The translations under genes and the position numbers were made by a program. 64,000 nucleotides of DNA from assembly GCF_004919105.1 (NCBI RefSeq), contig NZ_STGK01000003.1, positions 186,001-250,000 of the forward strand, in the 5' to 3' direction. Positions 1 through 8,917 of the stretch are shown piece by piece; position 1 is the first letter of the stretch, and every line of letters begins with the position of its first letter. The stretch comes from Nocardioides sp. GY 10113 (GTDB lineage: Bacteria > Actinomycetota > Actinomycetes > Propionibacteriales > Nocardioidaceae). A model generated the notes under the pieces. It saw only the letters and a program-made list of their open reading frames with translations, did not search any database and was not told the origin of the DNA.

Positions 1-62
1 CCGCAGCCGCCACCGCGCTGTTCGCCCGGGTCGTCGGCTACGTCGACCGGATCGGTCGCTGA
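1..62 (+). CDS. C-terminal end of an unidentified protein (cut by window edge)
   Basis: An open frame enters from the left edge (first whole codon at base 3) and ends with TGA at 60-62. The visible residues are AAATALFARVVGYVDRIGR. Codons are strongly GC-ending, as in real genes here. Too little is visible to name a family. The palindrome at 81-122 lies 18 bases beyond the stop and may serve as its terminator. Confidence 0.5.
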   Translation, partial: AAATALFARVVGYVDRIGR

Positions 63-80
63 GCCGGCTCCCGTTGACGT

Positions 81-122
81 CGTGTGCCTGAGGCCCTTCT
101 CTCGGGTGGTCTCAGGCACACG
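81..122. repeat. Palindromic repeat family A, copy 1
   Basis: Two perfect 12-base arms, CGTGTGCCTGAG and CTCAGGCACACG, are separated by an 18-base loop that contains TCTCGGGTGGT. A second copy with the same arms lies at 2112-2157. The loop motif TCTCGGG also occurs in the family B palindrome at 35597-35658, so the families may be related. It could also act as a terminator between two convergent genes. Confidence 0.75.
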
Positions 123-140
123 GTCCTGCGGTGGGCGGCC

Positions 141-1214
141 TCAGGCGACCAGGTCCGGCCAGCCCGCTGCCAGGTACTCCACGAACGCCGGCCCGACCGC
201 CTCGGCGCGCAGCTCCTCGCGGGTCACCGGCCGTGACCGGGCCGCGAAGGAGGCGTCGGCCAGCGCGCGGCGGGCGAAGTCGTGGTGCAGGATCGCGCCC
301 GTGCCCACGGTGGCGAAGTCCGCGCCCTGGTCCAGGCACCACTGGGCGTCGGCGGCGGTCAGCACCTTGCCGGCCACGCCGAGCCGGGTCCCCCCGCGGG
401 GCAGGTCGGTGAACCGGTCGATCAGGCGCCCGTCGAGGCCCTCGCCGCGCGGGGCGGCGTAGACGTCCCACAGGGAGAGGTCGAGGTAGTCCAGCAGTCC
501 GGTGCCGAGCATCGCCGCCGCCACCTCGCGGCCCTCGGCCAGGGGCACCCCGAAGCCCTCGGGGCTCAGCCGCAGCCCGAGCTGGAACGCGGGGCCGGTC
601 GCGGCGCGGATCCCCTCGACCACCTCGAGCATGGCGCGCGAGCGGTTCTCCAGCGAGCCGCCGTACCGGTCGGTGCGGCGGTTGTGGCGGTCGTCGAGGA
701 ACTGGCCGAGCAGGTAGCCGTGGGCGCCGTGCACCTCGACCCCGTCGAAGCCGGCCCGCTCCGCGCGCGCCGCGGCCGCCACGAAGTCGGCGACCACCCG
801 CTCGACGCCCTCGGTGGTCAGCGCGACGGTGTTCCGGTCAGGGTCGTCCCAGGGGGCCTCGTTGGGCCTGCCGGTGACGGTGGGGTCCGCGCGGCGGCCG
901 CCGTGGTGGAGCTGGATCGAGGAGACCGCCCCGGTGGCGCGGATCGACGAGGCGAGGTCCCGCAGGCTCGCCTCGTGCTCGTCGTCGGCGACGCCCAGCT
1001 GGCCCCGCCACGCCTGGCCGGTCGGCACGACGTACGCCGCGCAGGTCATCACCAGGCCGAAGCCGCCCTCGCCGCGGGCGGTCAGCCAGCGGTGCTCGTC
1101 CTCGGAGAGCGTGCCGTCGTCGTGGCTCTGGGTGTTGGTCAACGGCGCCAGGGCGAAGCGGTTCCGCCAGGCCGGGCCGCGGGTCAGGGAGAGGGGCTGG
1201 TCCGGAGCAGTCAC
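141..1214 (-). CDS. NADH:flavin oxidoreductase, Old Yellow Enzyme family
   Basis: FMN-dependent TIM-barrel ene-reductase of 357 residues, expected in the cytosol. Family hallmarks are visible: an early RNRFALAPLT block, IQLHHGGRR in the barrel, HGAHGYLLGQF with the two histidines that bind substrate carbonyls, and RYGGSLENR immediately after. The GTG at 1214 was chosen because it has a GAGG ribosome site about 9 bases upstream; the frame stays open further upstream but would run through the tRNA-Phe gene. The substrate cannot be told from sequence. It stands alone, read toward the left edge, and no operon partner is visible. Confidence 0.9.
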   Translation of the reverse strand: MTAPDQPLSLTRGPAWRNRFALAPLTNTQSHDDGTLSEDEHRWLTARGEGGFGLVMTCAAYVVPTGQAWRGQLGVADDEHEASLRDLASSIRATGAVSSIQLHHGGRRADPTVTGRPNEAPWDDPDRNTVALTTEGVERVVADFVAAAARAERAGFDGVEVHGAHGYLLGQFLDDRHNRRTDRYGGSLENRSRAMLEVVEGIRAATGPAFQLGLRLSPEGFGVPLAEGREVAAAMLGTGLLDYLDLSLWDVYAAPRGEGLDGRLIDRFTDLPRGGTRLGVAGKVLTAADAQWCLDQGADFATVGTGAILHHDFARRALADASFAARSRPVTREELRAEAVGPAFVEYLAAGWPDLVA

Positions 1215-1268
1215 GCGCCCATCCTCGCCGGTGAGCGCAAGGCGGCGGCCGTCGGCCCCGGAAAAGGC

Positions 1269-1303
1269 AGAAGCCCCCGCACGGTGACCCGGCGGGGGCT
1301 TCT
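1269..1303 (-). terminator. Hairpin downstream of tRNA-Phe
   Basis: A perfect 12-bp stem (AGAAGCCCCCGC with GCGGGGGCTTCT) around an 11-base loop lies just 3' of the tRNA-Phe gene on the minus strand. It most likely terminates the tRNA transcript. Confidence 0.7.
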
Positions 1304-1310
1304 GGCTCGG

Positions 1311-1384
1311 TGGGCAGGGGCGGGGTCGAACCGCCGACCTTCCACTTTTCAGGCGGACGCTCGTACCAACTGAGCTACCTGCCC
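1311..1384 (-). tRNA. tRNA-Phe (GAA)
   Basis: The reverse complement folds as a standard cloverleaf. The 7-bp acceptor is GGGCAGG/CCTGCCC with discriminator A. The anticodon loop is CTGAAAA on a TCCGC/GTGGA stem, giving anticodon GAA. The T arm is GGCGG-TTCGACC-CCGCC. The 3' CCA is not encoded. Confidence 0.96.
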
Positions 1385-1574
1385 GAGCGATGCGTACGTT
1401 ACCCGACACCTGCCCCAGGAACGAAAGCGGCGCCACCTTCCGGCTGTCTCGCGCACGGGAGGCCGGCGGTGGGACCGGTCGCGGCGCTCGCATCGACACC
1501 CCCGGCCGCGCCGCCGATGGGCGTGGCCCGGCCGGCCGGCACTATGCTGTGGCCACCGCGGTCCGCTGCGGTGG

Positions 1575-1647
1575 GCCCCCGTCGTCTAGCGGCCCAGGAC
1601 CCCGCCCTTTCACGGCGGTAGCGCCGGTTCGAATCCGGTCGGGGGTG
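1575..1647 (+). tRNA. tRNA-Glu (TTC)
   Basis: The acceptor GCCCCCG pairs with CGGGGGT (one G-U), with discriminator G. The anticodon loop CTTTCAC on a CCGCC/GGCGG stem gives anticodon TTC. The T loop is TTCGAAT. The 3' CCA is not encoded. Confidence 0.96.
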
Positions 1648-1973
1648 CAAGGTGGTCCTACGGGTCTGATGGCAGCGATGTCGATCAGGCCCGTCTCTGC
1701 TTTTCCTGCCGGGCAGACCTGGGTGCGCCAGGTGTCTGGTGCCGGGGTCGTGGTCGTCCGTGCGGAGCGCCCGCTGGGCGGGCATGGGGCACACGGATCG
1801 ATGCGGGGGTGACCCGTTGCCGCCACCTTCTGCCCGCTGACCAGCGCAAACGAGGACGGCAGGCAGTGCCTCCGTCGCGGGGTACGTCCCCGATTGGGAA
1901 TCCCCGGCGGCGATGGGTTACGGTTCTACCACCTCGCCGCGAGAGCCGAAAGGCAGAAGCGGCGAAGGAGCGA
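1648..1973. other. Gap between tRNA-Glu and tRNA-Asp, no gene seen
   Basis: A 326-base stretch. Apart from the hairpin at 1660-1694 no feature is convincing. Open frames crossing it run through the tRNA genes and lack sensible starts. Confidence 0.6.
1660..1694 (+). terminator. Terminator after tRNA-Glu
   Basis: Arms ACGGGTCTGAT and ATCAGGCCCGT (one G-U pair) surround a 13-base loop and are followed by CTCTGCTTTT. It lies 12 bases beyond the tRNA-Glu 3' end, in the position and form of an intrinsic terminator. Confidence 0.75.
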
Positions 1974-2047
1974 GGCCCCGTAGCGCAGTTGGTTAGCGCG
2001 CCGCCCTGTCACGGCGGAGGCCGCGGGTTCGAGTCCCGTCGGGGTCG
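1974..2047 (+). tRNA. tRNA-Asp (GTC)
   Basis: The acceptor GGCCCCG pairs with CGGGGTC, with discriminator G. The anticodon loop CTGTCAC on CCGCC/GGCGG gives anticodon GTC. The T loop is TTCGAGT. The 3' CCA is not encoded. Confidence 0.96.
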
Positions 2048-2054
2048 CAGAAGG

Positions 2055-2086
2055 CGAAGGCCCTCCCAAGTCTGGGAGGGCCTTCG
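2055..2086 (+). terminator. Terminator after tRNA-Asp
   Basis: A perfect 14-bp stem (CGAAGGCCCTCCCA with its complement) closes an AGTC tetraloop 7 bases after the tRNA-Asp gene. There is no clear U-tract, which is common in high-GC actinobacteria. Confidence 0.8.
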
Positions 2087-2111
2087 TGCGTTGGCGGGCA
2101 CGCTGTTGGTG

Positions 2112-2157
2112 GTCGTGTGCCTGACACCCCCGCATACGGCGTTCTCAGGCACACGAC
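2112..2157. repeat. Palindromic repeat family A, copy 2
   Basis: Perfect 13-base arms GTCGTGTGCCTGA and TCAGGCACACGAC surround a 20-base loop that differs from copy 1 at 81-122. The arms match copy 1. It sits between the tRNA-Asp terminator and the 3' end of the crcB pair. Confidence 0.75.
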
Positions 2158-2199
2158 TCGGGTCGGTCCAGCAGCGCCACGCAGCGCAGCGGCGTCGCC

Positions 2200-2556
2200 C
2201 TAGAGCCGGCTGCCGATCCACCACCCGAGGCTCACCGCCGCGAGTCCCACGACCAGCGACGCCCCGACGTACCACGCCGCGGTCCGCCAGCGACCGTCCT
2301 CGACCAGTCGCACGGCCTCGAACCCGAAGGTCGAGAACGTGGTCAGCGCGCCGCAGAACCCGGTGCCGGCGGCGCTGCCCAACCAGGTCGCGGGGGCGAG
2401 GCCGGCCAGCAGGCCGAGGAGCAGGGAGCCGGCGACGTTCACCGCGAACGTGCCCCACGGGTAGGGCCCGCGGGCGCGGGAGCGGACCACCAGGTCGATC
2501 GCATAGCGGCTGGGTGCGCCGATCGCGCCGCCGAGCAGCACCATCAGCGCCGTCAC
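2200..2556 (-). CDS. crcB: Fluoride exporter CrcB/Fluc, second subunit
   Basis: Small four-helix membrane protein of 118 residues that exports fluoride as a dual-topology dimer. The family signature GALTTFSTFGFE is visible, as are an N-terminal GGAIGAPSRY and the WGTFAVNVAGS block. The GTG start at 2556 overlaps the stop of the upstream crcB (GTGA) and has a GGAG site, so the two are translationally coupled. Actinobacteria often carry two adjacent crcB genes whose products form a heterodimer. Control by the fluoride riboswitch candidate at 3141-3206 is inferred. Confidence 0.93.
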   Translation of the reverse strand: MTALMVLLGGAIGAPSRYAIDLVVRSRARGPYPWGTFAVNVAGSLLLGLLAGLAPATWLGSAAGTGFCGALTTFSTFGFEAVRLVEDGRWRTAAWYVGASLVVGLAAVSLGWWIGSRL

Positions 2557-3125
2557 TGCGCCGGCTCCTCGACTAGGCGACGGCGCCCGGTGACGGCCCA
2601 CCGGGTCGTGACCAGGCCGAGCACGACCGCGGCGGTGCCGCCGGCGACGTGCAGCGTCAGCGTGGCCACCGCCAGCGGGAACCTGCCGTCGGCCAGGAAG
2701 TCGTGCAGCTCGAGCATCGCGGTCGAGAAGGTGGTGAAGCCGCCCAGCACGCCGACGCCGAAGAACGGGCGTCGGAACCGCGAGTGCGGCGCGCGCTCCA
2801 GCAGCAGCTCCATCAGCACCGCGAGCAGGAAGCAGCCGGCGATGTTGGCCGCGACGGTGCCCCAGTGGACGTGCTCGGCGGGCAGCGCCTCGGCCAGGCC
2901 CCAGCGGGCGAGCGCCCCCAGCGCACCGCCGAGCGCGATCAGTGGCAGCAGCGAGAGGTCGCGGCGCAGCAGGTCGGCGATCGGGAGCACCGGTGCTGGC
3001 GTTGCGCCGGCGCCGGGCTCCTCGTCGGGCGGGCTGATCGGGTCGACGTCGGGATCGACCGGAAGGTCGGTGAACGGATGCGGGTGACCGTGGGCGGCCG
3101 CGGCGTCGTCGGGCTCGTGTGTCAT
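2553..3125 (-). CDS. crcB: Fluoride exporter CrcB/Fluc, first subunit with long N-terminal tail
   Basis: 190 residues. The last 130 or so are a CrcB channel with GGFTTFSTAMLE and WGTVAANIAGCF. The first 60 residues form a non-membrane tail rich in His, Asp and Pro that most CrcB proteins lack. The ATG at 3125 follows a GGAGGAG-like ribosome site. It is first in a two-gene crcB operon and probably forms the channel with the next gene. The role of the tail is unknown. Confidence 0.92.
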   Translation of the reverse strand: MTHEPDDAAAAHGHPHPFTDLPVDPDVDPISPPDEEPGAGATPAPVLPIADLLRRDLSLLPLIALGGALGALARWGLAEALPAEHVHWGTVAANIAGCFLLAVLMELLLERAPHSRFRRPFFGVGVLGGFTTFSTAMLELHDFLADGRFPLAVATLTLHVAGGTAAVVLGLVTTRWAVTGRRRLVEEPAQ

Positions 3126-3140
3126 CGGGGGCAGACTCCT

Positions 3141-3206
3141 CCTACCTCGGTCGCAGGTAGGGACTGTTGGCGCGGCGCCGCGCGGTTGTCGGCGAGCCCC
3201 ACCGCC
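3141..3206 (-). promoter_or_regulatory. Candidate fluoride (crcB) riboswitch
   Basis: On the minus strand, 16 bases ahead of crcB, a GGCG...CGCC hairpin (GGCGGTGGGGCTCGCC, 3191-3206) is followed by ACAACCGC and a GC-rich stem. Then AGTCCC, which can pair with GGGGCT of the first loop as the pseudoknot of this class, leads into CCTACC. That element can form a stem with GGTAGG just before the gene. Order and spacing resemble known fluoride riboswitches recalled from memory. No covariance search was run, so this is a candidate. Confidence 0.55.
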
Positions 3207-3297
3207 GTCGCCGGGAGTGTACCCAGCGGACCGTGCGCGGTGGGGACGATGCGGACCGGGCGCCGGGACGAGGCGCGGCCTCCCGGAGCCCGGCACA

Positions 3298-3663
3298 ATG
3301 GGCGTCGTGCCGGTACAGGTGGACCCCGAACGCTTCGACGAGCTCGTGGACGCCGCGCTGGACCAGATCCCCGAGGAGCTGGCCCGGCTGGTGACCAACG
3401 TCGTGGTGCTGGTCGAGGAGGAGCCGCCGGAGGGGGAGCCGGCGGACCTGCTCGGCCTGTACGACGGGATCGCGCTGACCGAGCGCGACTCCGGCGTGCT
3501 GCCGGGACTGCCGGACAGGATCTTCCTGTTCCGCGGACCGCTCCTCGACATGTGCGAGGACGAGGAGGACCTCGCCGAGGAGATCCGGATCACCGTGGTC
3601 CACGAGGTCGCGCACCACTTCGGCATCGACGACGAGCGGCTGCACGCCCTCGGCTACGGCTGA
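3298..3663 (+). CDS. Metallopeptidase-family (zincin-like) protein
   Basis: 121 residues, acidic and compact. Near the C-terminus it carries HEVAHHFG, the HExxHxxG zinc-binding motif of the small zincin family long annotated as DUF1025. The Asp-Asp-Glu run that follows is usual for the family. The ATG at 3298 matches the family's short N-terminus; the GTG at 3307 is an alternative. The last 10 bases overlap the convergent gene at 3654. Substrate and role are not known for the family. Confidence 0.85.
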   Translation: MGVVPVQVDPERFDELVDAALDQIPEELARLVTNVVVLVEEEPPEGEPADLLGLYDGIALTERDSGVLPGLPDRIFLFRGPLLDMCEDEEDLAEEIRITVVHEVAHHFGIDDERLHALGYG

Positions 3664-4616
3664 GTCTGCTGGGCCCAGGGCACCGGGGTCGCGCCGGCGG
3701 CCTGCCGACGGAACTCGCCGAGGAACCAGATCTGGAACGCCCGCTGGTCGCTCGTACGCGGCGCGGTGAGCAGCCGCTGCGCTCGGCTGAAGTCGTCGGA
3801 GGCGTCCATCAGGTCGATCAGGCCGCCGATCTGCCGGGCTGTCTCGGGGGCCATCCGCAGCCGCAGGTCGATGGTGGGGTCGCCAGACTCGCGCGCCGCG
3901 GCGACCTGTTCGCGGCCCATGTTGGCGCGCAGCGGCGTCTCGAGGGCGTCGAAGTGCTCCGAGAGCACCTTCGCCAGCGGGTAGTCGTCCTGATGGGCCA
4001 GCGCCAGCAGGCGGATCTCGCGACGCAGGTCCAGGAAGTGGTCCTGGAAGCGCTCGAAGGCCTCGATCGGGACGCCCTGGACCTGGACCGCGATCTGGTC
4101 GGCACGGGTGTCGTCGATGTCGGGCGGCGGTGCGCTGCGGGTCAGCTGGTAGTCCGCCCCCGCCTCCTCGGCGAGCTCGGAGGCGGGTTCGAACCAGACG
4201 ATCTTGCCGTCCTCCTCGACCTCGGTGCCCCACGCGAGCGAGGCGCGGGCCACGATGTCGAGGCCGCGGCCGACGGTGAGCAGCGAGACGAGCTGTTCGT
4301 CGTCCAAGCCGTCGACGAGGTCGTCGAGGACGAGGTGGCCGTGCTCGTGCGTGCCGCCGGGCTGGATCGGCTGCGGCGGGATGACGGAGGCGTCGCGGAC
4401 CTCGAAGCGCGGGTGCTCGCGGGTGCCGCGGAGTCGGATCACCATCGGCGGCTCACCGTGCAGCACTGCGTTGGTGACCAGCTCGGAGATCGCGAGCTCG
4501 GCGCACTCGCAGAGGTCCTCGCGGCCCAGGTCCCGGCAACGCGCAATGGCCCAGCGGCGCGCCTCCTGCGCGCTGCGTGGGCCTGGCTCCAGATTCAGGG
4601 CCTGCCGATACGGCAC
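3654..4616 (-). CDS. RsbW-like anti-sigma ATPase domain with an added helical C-terminal domain
   Basis: 320 residues. Roughly 1-150 are a HATPase_c_2 domain with N-box ELVTNAVLHGEPP, then RDAS and GRGLDIV, typical of actinobacterial anti-sigma/regulatory kinases that act in partner-switch pathways. Residues from about 155 are a separate, mainly helical region I do not recognise, so the protein is about twice the size of plain RsbW. GTG start at 4616 with GGAG 11 bases upstream. No sigma factor or anti-anti-sigma gene is adjacent. The 3' end overlaps the zincin gene convergently. Confidence 0.78.
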   Translation of the reverse strand: MPYRQALNLEPGPRSAQEARRWAIARCRDLGREDLCECAELAISELVTNAVLHGEPPMVIRLRGTREHPRFEVRDASVIPPQPIQPGGTHEHGHLVLDDLVDGLDDEQLVSLLTVGRGLDIVARASLAWGTEVEEDGKIVWFEPASELAEEAGADYQLTRSAPPPDIDDTRADQIAVQVQGVPIEAFERFQDHFLDLRREIRLLALAHQDDYPLAKVLSEHFDALETPLRANMGREQVAAARESGDPTIDLRLRMAPETARQIGGLIDLMDASDDFSRAQRLLTAPRTSDQRAFQIWFLGEFRRQAAGATPVPWAQQTQP

Positions 4617-4962
4617 GTGCTGCTACTCCCGTTGTCCTCGGGGATTGGGGAACGTCGGTGTTCCGGTGTGGGCGACTTCCGTCCTCTCGTTGAACTCCTC
4701 ATCGGCCGGATCGACTGGTCGGCCAGTCCTTACCCATGCCGATACTGGCTCAAACCGCGACTTGTCGCACGCCACACGGCGATGCCGGCGCGTCACTCTC
4801 ACCACGACCCTGTGATTCAGCAGACGGCCGTCCTGATTGGCCCGTGCGTGCGCCGGTGGGGAGAATGATCACACGAGAGACAACCGAACCACGGTTGCCC
4901 CTGTCGGCCGGCATCGGAGCCGCTGCCGGGACGGGGCACCGATGCCCCAGGAGGCGGCACTC
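4617..4962. other. Divergent promoter region, no gene seen
   Basis: About 345 bases separate the RsbW-like gene (leftward) from ndh (rightward). The second half has short in-frame ATG codons ahead of ndh, but none has a better ribosome site than the ATG at 4963. I see no reliable promoter, riboswitch or small gene. Confidence 0.5.
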
Positions 4963-6456
4963 ATGTCAGCAGAGGAAGCCACCAGCAGCGATCGCGAGCT
5001 GGTACGACGGTCCGACCGGCACCAGGTCGTCGTGATCGGCTCCGGCTTCGGAGGCCTGTTCGGGACCGAGGCTCTGAAGCGGTCCGACGTCGACGTGACC
5101 ATGATCGCGAAGACCAGTCACCACCTGTTCCAGCCGCTGCTCTACCAGGTGGCCACCGGCATCCTCTCCGAGGGCGAGATCGCGCCGCCGACCCGCGAGG
5201 TGCTGTCCAGCCAGAAGAACGCCCAGGTGCTGCTCGGTGAGGTCACCGACATCGACCTGACCAACCGCATGATCACCTCCCAGGTGCTCGGCCGCGAGCT
5301 GAAGACGCCGTACGACTCGCTGATCGTCGCCGCCGGCGCCGGCCAGTCGTACTTCGGGAACGACCACTTCTCCGAGTACGCGCCCGGCATGAAGAGCATC
5401 GACGACGCGCTGGAGCTGCGCGGCCGCATCTTCGGTGCCTTCGAGATGGCCGAGCTCGGTGCCGCCCGCGGCGAGAACGTCGACCACCTGCTGACCTTCG
5501 TGGTGGTCGGAGCCGGCCCGACCGGTGTCGAGATGGCCGGCCAGATCGCCGAGCTCGCGCACCGGACGCTGAAGAAGGACTTCCGCGCGATCAACTCCAA
5601 GCACGCGCGGGTGATCCTGGTCGACGCCGCGCCGCAGGTGCTGCCGCCGTTCGGCCAGAAGCTCGGCACCTGGACCGAGAAGAAGCTGGAGACCCTCGGC
5701 GTCGAGGTCAAGCTCGGCGGCATGGTCACCGACGTCGACGAGCGCGGCCTGGTCCTGAAGTACAAGGACGGCTCGGAGGAGAAGATCCACGCTGTCACCA
5801 AGGTGTGGGCCGCCGGCGTGCAGGCGAGCCCGCTGGGCAAGACGCTCAGCGAGCAGACCGGTGCCGCGCTGGACCGCGCCGGCCGGATCTCGGTGAACCC
5901 CGACCTGACGCTTCCGGGTCACCCGGAGGTCTTCGTGGTCGGCGACATGATCTCGCTGGACAACCTGCCGGGCGTCGCCCAGGTGGCGATCCAGGGCGCG
6001 AAGTACGCCGCCAAGGAGATCGACCGCCGCCTCGAGGGGAAGGCGCCGCAGGGCCCGTTCAAGTACCACGACAAGGGCTCCATGGCCATCGTCAGCCGCT
6101 TCGAGGCCGTCGCGATGGTCGGCAAGCTGCGCCTGACCGGCTTCCTGGCGTGGCTGATGTGGCTGATCGTGCACCTCTTCTACATCACCGGCTTCAAGAA
6201 CCGCGTCACCGCGATCCTGCACTGGTTCATCTCGTTCATCGGCCGCGGCCGGTCCGAGCGGACGATGACCGAGCAGCAGATCTTCGCCCGGATCGCTCTC
6301 CAGCGCCTCCAGGGCGGCACCACGGACCTGGTCTCCGAGCCCGGCGAGTACGACGCGGAGGCGGAGCGCCGCCGCCGCGAGGAGCTCGAGGAGCGTGCCG
6401 CCGAGGAGGCGCACCTCTCCGACGACAACCTCAGGGGCGTGCACCTGCCCGGCTGA
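4963..6456 (+). CDS. ndh: Type II NADH dehydrogenase (NDH-2)
   Basis: 497-residue single-subunit, non-proton-pumping NADH:menaquinone oxidoreductase on the inner face of the membrane. Two Rossmann motifs are visible: VVIGSGFGGLFG near residue 20 for FAD, and VVVGAGPTGVEMAGQIAEL mid-protein for NADH. The FAD-ribityl VFVVGDM motif follows. Near residues 380-425 a hydrophobic stretch (LAWLMWLIVHLFYITGF) matches the membrane anchor. The last 50 residues are an acidic, Arg/Glu-rich helix. Start chosen at 4963 for its AGGAGG site; the ATG at 4942 is upstream in frame. A hairpin at 6483-6512 follows. Confidence 0.94.
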   Translation: MSAEEATSSDRELVRRSDRHQVVVIGSGFGGLFGTEALKRSDVDVTMIAKTSHHLFQPLLYQVATGILSEGEIAPPTREVLSSQKNAQVLLGEVTDIDLTNRMITSQVLGRELKTPYDSLIVAAGAGQSYFGNDHFSEYAPGMKSIDDALELRGRIFGAFEMAELGAARGENVDHLLTFVVVGAGPTGVEMAGQIAELAHRTLKKDFRAINSKHARVILVDAAPQVLPPFGQKLGTWTEKKLETLGVEVKLGGMVTDVDERGLVLKYKDGSEEKIHAVTKVWAAGVQASPLGKTLSEQTGAALDRAGRISVNPDLTLPGHPEVFVVGDMISLDNLPGVAQVAIQGAKYAAKEIDRRLEGKAPQGPFKYHDKGSMAIVSRFEAVAMVGKLRLTGFLAWLMWLIVHLFYITGFKNRVTAILHWFISFIGRGRSERTMTEQQIFARIALQRLQGGTTDLVSEPGEYDAEAERRRREELEERAAEEAHLSDDNLRGVHLPG

Positions 6457-6482
6457 CGCCTCGGGCGCGTCCCACCTGCCGT

Positions 6483-6512
6483 CGCCGGCCTGCTACTCGT
6501 AGTAGGCCGGCG
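6483..6512. terminator. Bidirectional terminator between ndh and thioesterase
   Basis: A 13-bp stem with one G-U pair (CGCCGGCCTGCTA against TAGTAGGCCGGCG) closes a CTCG loop between two convergent genes. It overlaps the last codons of the thioesterase gene. Confidence 0.65.
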
Positions 6513-7182
6513 TCGCTGCGTCCGGGCCGCGCTTCTCGATCAGCTCCCGCGCCCAGCGGGGCAGGATGAAGACGCCCTCGGCCTCGGCGGTGATGCCGTC
6601 GGGGCCGACGATGTGGCCCTTCGCCCAGGTCTTGATCCCTTCGCTGCGGTCGATCCATGCCTCGGCGCGCAGTGGGCCGAGCGGGGTGCCCTGGCGGTAG
6701 ACGATGGTCAGCGTCCCGGTCATGCCGGGTCGCCCGCCCGATCCGGCGGCCTGGCCGAGCATCTGGTCGAGGATCAGCGAGACCACGCCGCCGTGGACGA
6801 GGCCGGGAGGGCCCTCGTAGACCGCACCGAGGTCGAAGTCGGCGGAGATCCGCCCCTCGCTGCGCTCGCCCTCGCGGACCGGGTCCAGGGGTGGCGCGAT
6901 CGGGTTCCGCAGCCCGATCACGGCGTTGCCCCACGGGCGTCCCTGCCCGTCGGGGCGGTAGCGCACGCCGTACGACCCGGGCAGCTGGTCGGCCGCGAGT
7001 CGTGCGGTGACCTCCTGGATCCGTGCGGTCGCCTCGCGCGCGGTCGCGGCGTCGACCGTGGAGCGGAGGGCCGCGTCGGCGAGCTCCCGGACGGCCTGCG
7101 CCAGTGGACCGAACGCCGCCGCCTCCGCGGCGACCTCCGCGTCGGTGGCCTCGTCCGGCTGGAACGGCTTCATCCCCTTCAT
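6493..7182 (-). CDS. PaaI-like hotdog thioesterase
   Basis: 229 residues. The C-terminal 130 form a hotdog domain with PGLVHGGVVSLILDQMLG, the HGG motif of PaaI-type acyl-CoA thioesterases. The segment from GTLTIVYRQGTPLGP onward is the matching beta-rich half. The first 95 residues are helical and not part of the standard fold. ATG at 7182; another ATG lies 3 codons inside. The substrate is probably an acyl-CoA but cannot be specified. It is divergent from the acetyltransferase at 7266. Confidence 0.85.
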   Translation of the reverse strand: MKGMKPFQPDEATDAEVAAEAAAFGPLAQAVRELADAALRSTVDAATAREATARIQEVTARLAADQLPGSYGVRYRPDGQGRPWGNAVIGLRNPIAPPLDPVREGERSEGRISADFDLGAVYEGPPGLVHGGVVSLILDQMLGQAAGSGGRPGMTGTLTIVYRQGTPLGPLRAEAWIDRSEGIKTWAKGHIVGPDGITAEAEGVFILPRWARELIEKRGPDAATPAYYE

Positions 7183-7265
7183 GGACGAATACTAGAACGG
7201 GTTCTACTTCTGCTCCGCTCGAAATCGGTTGGTGGGCACCTCGCCCGGTCTGCTGGGATGGCTCC

Positions 7266-7782
7266 ATGACCGCGCTCGTTGCCCCCGATCCCTCCCGCTG
7301 GCGCGAGTGGGCGGCCATGCTCGAGGACTTCGGCGGCGTCGACGAGATGCACGGGTCCGGGCACTGGTTCCTCGACGGCGATCCGGAGCCGACCGAAGCC
7401 GGCTGCGCGACCTTCGTCGAGGTGCTCCGTGCGATGGCGCCAGCCGCGGCGGACGGCAGTCGGGTGGCGTCGACCTTCTACTGGATCGCCGAGGGTGACG
7501 GGGTGCCGGGGGAGGAGCTGGTCGGCTTCCTCAACACCCGGCACGAGCTCAACGAGTTCCTGCTCGAGCAGGGCGGGCACATCGGCTACTCGGTGCGGCC
7601 CTCCCGGCGTGGTGAGGGCCATGCGGGACGTGCGCTGGACCGTGCCCTCACGGAGGCCGCCGTGCTCGGCCTGCGGCGGGTGCTGGTCACCTGCGACGAC
7701 GACAACGAGCCGTCGGCGCGCACCATCGAGCGCAACGGCGGCGTGCTGGAGGACGTGCGCGGCGACAAGCGGCGCTACTGGA

Positions 7783-7796
<14 letters not shown>
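7266..7796 (+). CDS. GNAT-family acetyltransferase
   Basis: 176 residues with a GNAT core. IGYSVRPSRRGEGHAGRAL is the acetyl-CoA pyrophosphate-binding loop (motif A), followed by LGLRRVLVTCDDDNEPSAR (motif B), the typical N-acyltransferase pattern for small-molecule or antibiotic targets. The ATG at 7266 follows GGGATGG. The last 14 bases overlap the convergent gene at 7783. The acceptor is unknown. Confidence 0.85.
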
Positions 7797-8733
<937 letters not shown>

Positions 8734-8917
8734 GACGAAATCCCATCCTTTCCCCCGCCCGCCATGCTAGACCCGCCACCCGTGACCTGCGGAAGTTCGC
8801 CAGATTCGCCGCGTGGCGTCACTCATGCGGCTGGCCGTGGGGGGCGGCGGTAGGTTGGGGCGGGACGGGCCGCGGATCCAGCCGCGCGGCCGTACGACGG
8901 GGAGCCGGGAGGTGTCG

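Noticed and set aside
1269-1303. Hairpin read as part of the OYE promoter
   Set aside because: It lies directly 3' of tRNA-Phe on the same strand and fits a terminator better.
2649-4868. 739-residue plus-strand frame
   Set aside because: Crosses crcB, the zincin and the RsbW-like gene in antisense or another frame; no domain.
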